From the NCBI GenBank assembly GCA_011321985.1, contig DROB01000266.1, positions 1 through 7,220 of the forward strand: 7,220 bases of DNA. Direction: 5' to 3'. The notes beneath the pieces are model-generated. The model saw only the letters and a list, made by a program, of their open reading frames with translations. It did no database searches and had not been told where the DNA came from. Below, piece by piece: positions 5,577 through 7,220 of the stretch. Within the stretch, counting starts at the first letter, position 1. Every line of letters begins with the position of its first letter. The stretch is from Gammaproteobacteria bacterium (GTDB taxonomy: Bacteria > Pseudomonadota > Gammaproteobacteria > SZUA-229). The position numbers and the translations under genes were made by a program.

Positions 5577-6158
5577 CTATGTCTGCAAGGCATTAATGTG
5601 CAGAGCGAGTTGATCCAGCATCTGTTCGGTGGTCTCGGTTTCCAGTAGCAGCTGTTTCTGTTTATTACTGATCGGTAATAACTCACTGAGGCGGTAGCAG
5701 ATATCAGCGGTACTATCGAAGTCGACTTTCTCTTTGTAGTGTTGAGCAAAGGGGTGGTTCAATAATTGTTTTAAGGTTTCGGGCAGGGGATTAAACGCAG
5801 GAGGGATCGGTGGGTTATTTTCGAGGTTGGATTCGACGAGTGTGGCATCGGCGAACAGCAGGCCATCATCTCGAACCGAGCTGTTAGCCAGTTTCACCCG
5901 GTGTCTGGCCTGAATAGTGATGCCCAGCAGGCCATTATCCAGCGATTCCCAGTCGATAACTTCCACATAACAGCCAGTGCAATAGATCTGTGGTGTAACA
6001 CCCACCTCTTTACCTTCACTTATCAAAACGCTGACAAAGCCGGTCTGTTGTTTCATGCATTCCTTGATCAGGCTTAAATAGCGCTGCTCAAAAATCTGCA
6101 GGGGCAGGATGCTGCCGGGAAATAATACGGTGTTCAGAGGAAATAAGGCGTATTTCAT
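5577..6158 (-). CDS. Stand-alone LON substrate-binding (N-terminal) domain protein
   Basis: This 193-residue cytoplasmic protein is built of the Lon N-terminal domain alone. The signature LFPLNTVLFPGSILPLQIFE then RYLSLI occupies residues 5-31. It is followed by VSVLISEGKEVG, CYVEVIDWESLDNGLLGI and the ARHRVKL strand (84-90). A helical C-terminal bundle comes after (about 125-191, including ICYRLSELLPISNKQKQLLLE). There is no AAA+ ATPase or Ser-Lys protease domain, and the length is normal for this stand-alone family. The family is taken to bind unfolded or specific substrates, but its cellular role is not settled. The ATG at 6158 fits the conserved N-terminus although no Shine-Dalgarno sequence is visible. 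A five-codon ORF (start at 6172) ends in a TGA overlapping it. The gene precedes djlA on the same strand with a gap of just over 100 bp and is divergent from the DUF1853 gene. Confidence 0.93.
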   Translation of the reverse strand: MKYALFPLNTVLFPGSILPLQIFEQRYLSLIKECMKQQTGFVSVLISEGKEVGVTPQIYCTGCYVEVIDWESLDNGLLGITIQARHRVKLANSSVRDDGLLFADATLVESNLENNPPIPPAFNPLPETLKQLLNHPFAQHYKEKVDFDSTADICYRLSELLPISNKQKQLLLETETTEQMLDQLALHINALQT

Positions 6159-6259
6159 GTTGGCATAGCCATGATCGATGGTAATTAAACGAAGCTGCCT
6201 TTATATTATGCCTTAGCCGGACCGGTTCTGGTTACCGAATTAATGGCAGGTTTATATTT
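6159..6259. promoter_or_regulatory. Divergent intergenic region of the LON-domain and DUF1853 genes
   Basis: This 101-bp region separates two divergent genes and must hold both promoters. The AT-rich core TTATATTATG (6201-6210) offers a -10 on either strand: TATATT or TATTAT forward, and CATAAT in reverse (five of six consensus bases). No -35 hexamer is convincing at the right spacing. A GC-rich CCGGACCGGTTCTGG lies next to it. The DUF1853 Shine-Dalgarno sequence (GGCAGG, 6245-6250) is at the right edge. Confidence 0.4.
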
Positions 6260-7171
6260 TTGACAGACTTTAAACACCTATCCGTTCGTGACCTGGCATG
6301 GGCGATACGCAGTCCACCGCTTATCGCCGGTGTCTCCCATCACTGTGCCTGGCCTGATTACCACTGGTATCGGCGTATGTATGAAGATGCCCGGTCATGG
6401 TTGCTCACGGTGGATGCTGATCCGTCCGAGCTGGATGAACTGCTCGATGCGCAGAAGGACCGTCGTCTGGGGAAATATTTCGAAACGCTGTGGTATTTCT
6501 GGTTATCTCACAGTCCTGATTACGAGGTCGTTGAAAAGAATGTGCAGATCATCATCGAGGGTGAAACCCTGGGTGAGATCGATTTTATCCTGTTTGATAA
6601 GACGACGAATAAAACTCTCCATTGGGAGGTGGCGGTCAAGTTTTATCTGGGCGTGGATGATACGCGTGTGATGCATAACTGGCACGGCCCCAATCTGCGT
6701 GATCGGCTGGATATCAAAGTAGCGCATCTGATGCAGAGGCAAAGCGTTATCGGTGAGGATCAGCGGGTTGCGCACTGGTTAAAGCAGCGCGGCATACATA
6801 TCGATCAATGTGCGGTCATCCTGAAAGGGCGATTGTATTTCCCGTGGTCATTGGCCCGGTGTGGTGATGTGATCGACACCGTGTTGCCGTCAGAATGTGC
6901 CAGGGAACTATCGTATGGTTATTGGCTCAAACAGAGTGAGTTTGACCAGGCGTTTGACGGTAAGCCGCAATTTGAGCCATTAATCAATAAAGGATGGCTG
7001 GAAAGAATTCCGACAGAAATGGCCAATAAGTCATACTCCAAAATGGATAGATGTAAGACTGTGTCTAATAAAATAATGCGTTTACCTCTACATGTTCAGG
7101 TCTATAACCCTTGTTGTACCAAGGATAGGGTCTTTTTAGTGGATGAAAACTGGCCACTAAAAAATTCATGA
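6260..7171 (+). CDS. DUF1853 family protein, possible PD-(D/E)XK nuclease-like fold
   Basis: This 303-residue protein matches DUF1853 as I recall the family. It has an N-terminal RDLAWAIRSPPLI segment, the characteristic RRLGKYFETLWYFWL (68-82), EKNVQIIIE, GEIDFILFD (105-113), HWEVAVKFYLG (121-131) and a GPNLRDRLDIKVAHL segment (143-157). The C-terminus RVFLVDENWPL also looks family-like. The spacing of E106/D108 to E123-x3-K127, flanked by hydrophobic strands, resembles the D...ExK core of PD-(D/E)XK nucleases, with the lysine offset. Nuclease activity is inference, not known. The start is a TTG at 6260 supported by GGCAGG nine bases upstream; no in-frame ATG precedes it and the next Met is residue 40, after conserved sequence. 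There is no signal peptide, so it is likely cytoplasmic. The gene appears to stand alone and its function is unknown. Confidence 0.9.
   Translation: MTDFKHLSVRDLAWAIRSPPLIAGVSHHCAWPDYHWYRRMYEDARSWLLTVDADPSELDELLDAQKDRRLGKYFETLWYFWLSHSPDYEVVEKNVQIIIEGETLGEIDFILFDKTTNKTLHWEVAVKFYLGVDDTRVMHNWHGPNLRDRLDIKVAHLMQRQSVIGEDQRVAHWLKQRGIHIDQCAVILKGRLYFPWSLARCGDVIDTVLPSECARELSYGYWLKQSEFDQAFDGKPQFEPLINKGWLERIPTEMANKSYSKMDRCKTVSNKIMRLPLHVQVYNPCCTKDRVFLVDENWPLKNS
7133..7163. repeat. 10-bp inverted repeat at the 3' end of the DUF1853 gene
   Basis: TTTTTAGTGG (7133-7142) and CCACTAAAAA (7154-7163) are exact inverted copies with an 11-base loop, lying inside the last codons of the gene. The T-run precedes the stem and the A-run follows it on both strands, the reverse of a rho-independent terminator. 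It could fold as an RNA hairpin near the stop codon. Confidence 0.5.
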
Positions 7172-7183
7172 CAGAATTACAGG

Positions 7184-7218
7184 TTGACGGTTTCTTTTTT
7201 AAATAACTTGGTTATAAT
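7184..7218 (+). promoter_or_regulatory. Promoter-like sequence for a gene beyond the right edge
   Basis: A perfect TATAAT (7213-7218) lies at the very end of the window, 42 bp after the DUF1853 stop, in AT-rich DNA. A TTGACG (7184-7189) is upstream but 23 bp away, too far for a standard sigma-70 pair. If this is a promoter, the -35 is a weaker T-rich hexamer near 7190-7196. The gene it serves is not in view. Confidence 0.35.
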
Positions 7219-7220
7219 AC

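Noticed and set aside
6288..6671. 127-codon plus-strand frame inside the DUF1853 gene
   Set aside because: It lies in another frame of a gene with clear family motifs and is rich in Arg, Ser and Trp as expected from an out-of-frame reading.
7133..7163. Rho-independent terminator of the DUF1853 gene
   Set aside because: The stem lies before the stop codon and is followed by A's rather than T's on both strands, so it is reported only as an inverted repeat.

Overview
The window looks like ordinary chromosome from a gammaproteobacterium of moderate GC content. The evidence is the gene families: a GlyGly-CTERM secreted protease, DjlA, a stand-alone LON-domain protein and a DUF1853 protein. This mix is typical of environmental or aquatic Gammaproteobacteria, but the species cannot be named from the sequence. 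No tRNA, rRNA, CRISPR array, complete insertion sequence or phage gene is visible. Nine protein genes cover nearly everything, and no gene-free stretch exceeds about 200 bases.

Left part (1-3267). The 3' end of a hybrid GGDEF-EAL cyclic-di-GMP protein (+) converges on a two-gene minus-strand unit. Its first gene is a small exported protein (2497-3075). Its second, 19 bp downstream, is a secreted metzincin-type zinc metalloprotease (1221-2477) whose C-terminus looks like a GlyGly-CTERM rhombosortase sorting signal. Upstream of this pair is a 192-bp spacer holding a perfect 17-nt palindrome and a short open frame of unclear status.

Middle part (3268-4373). A peptide deformylase gene (def, minus) diverges from a gene for a small MbcA/ParS/Xre antitoxin-like protein (+), with about 97 bp of AT-rich shared regulatory DNA between them. 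No toxin gene accompanies the antitoxin-like gene. It converges on the next minus-strand gene across a 9-bp inverted repeat.

Right part (4374-7220). A minus-strand group runs from a LON substrate-binding-domain protein, through the membrane-anchored J-domain co-chaperone DjlA, to an unrecognised 107-residue protein just 4 bp after djlA. Diverging from the LON gene is a DUF1853 protein with a TTG start and a possible PD-(D/E)XK nuclease-like core. A promoter-like -10 element for an unseen gene lies at the right edge.

Functional themes are second-messenger signalling (c-di-GMP), secreted proteolysis with surface sorting, and protein maturation or quality control (Def, DjlA, LON domain). No obvious new multi-gene defence or mobile system is present. 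The items most worth a second look are the protease and partner pair with its palindrome, the toxin-less antitoxin homologue, the unknown gene coupled to djlA, and the DUF1853 protein.
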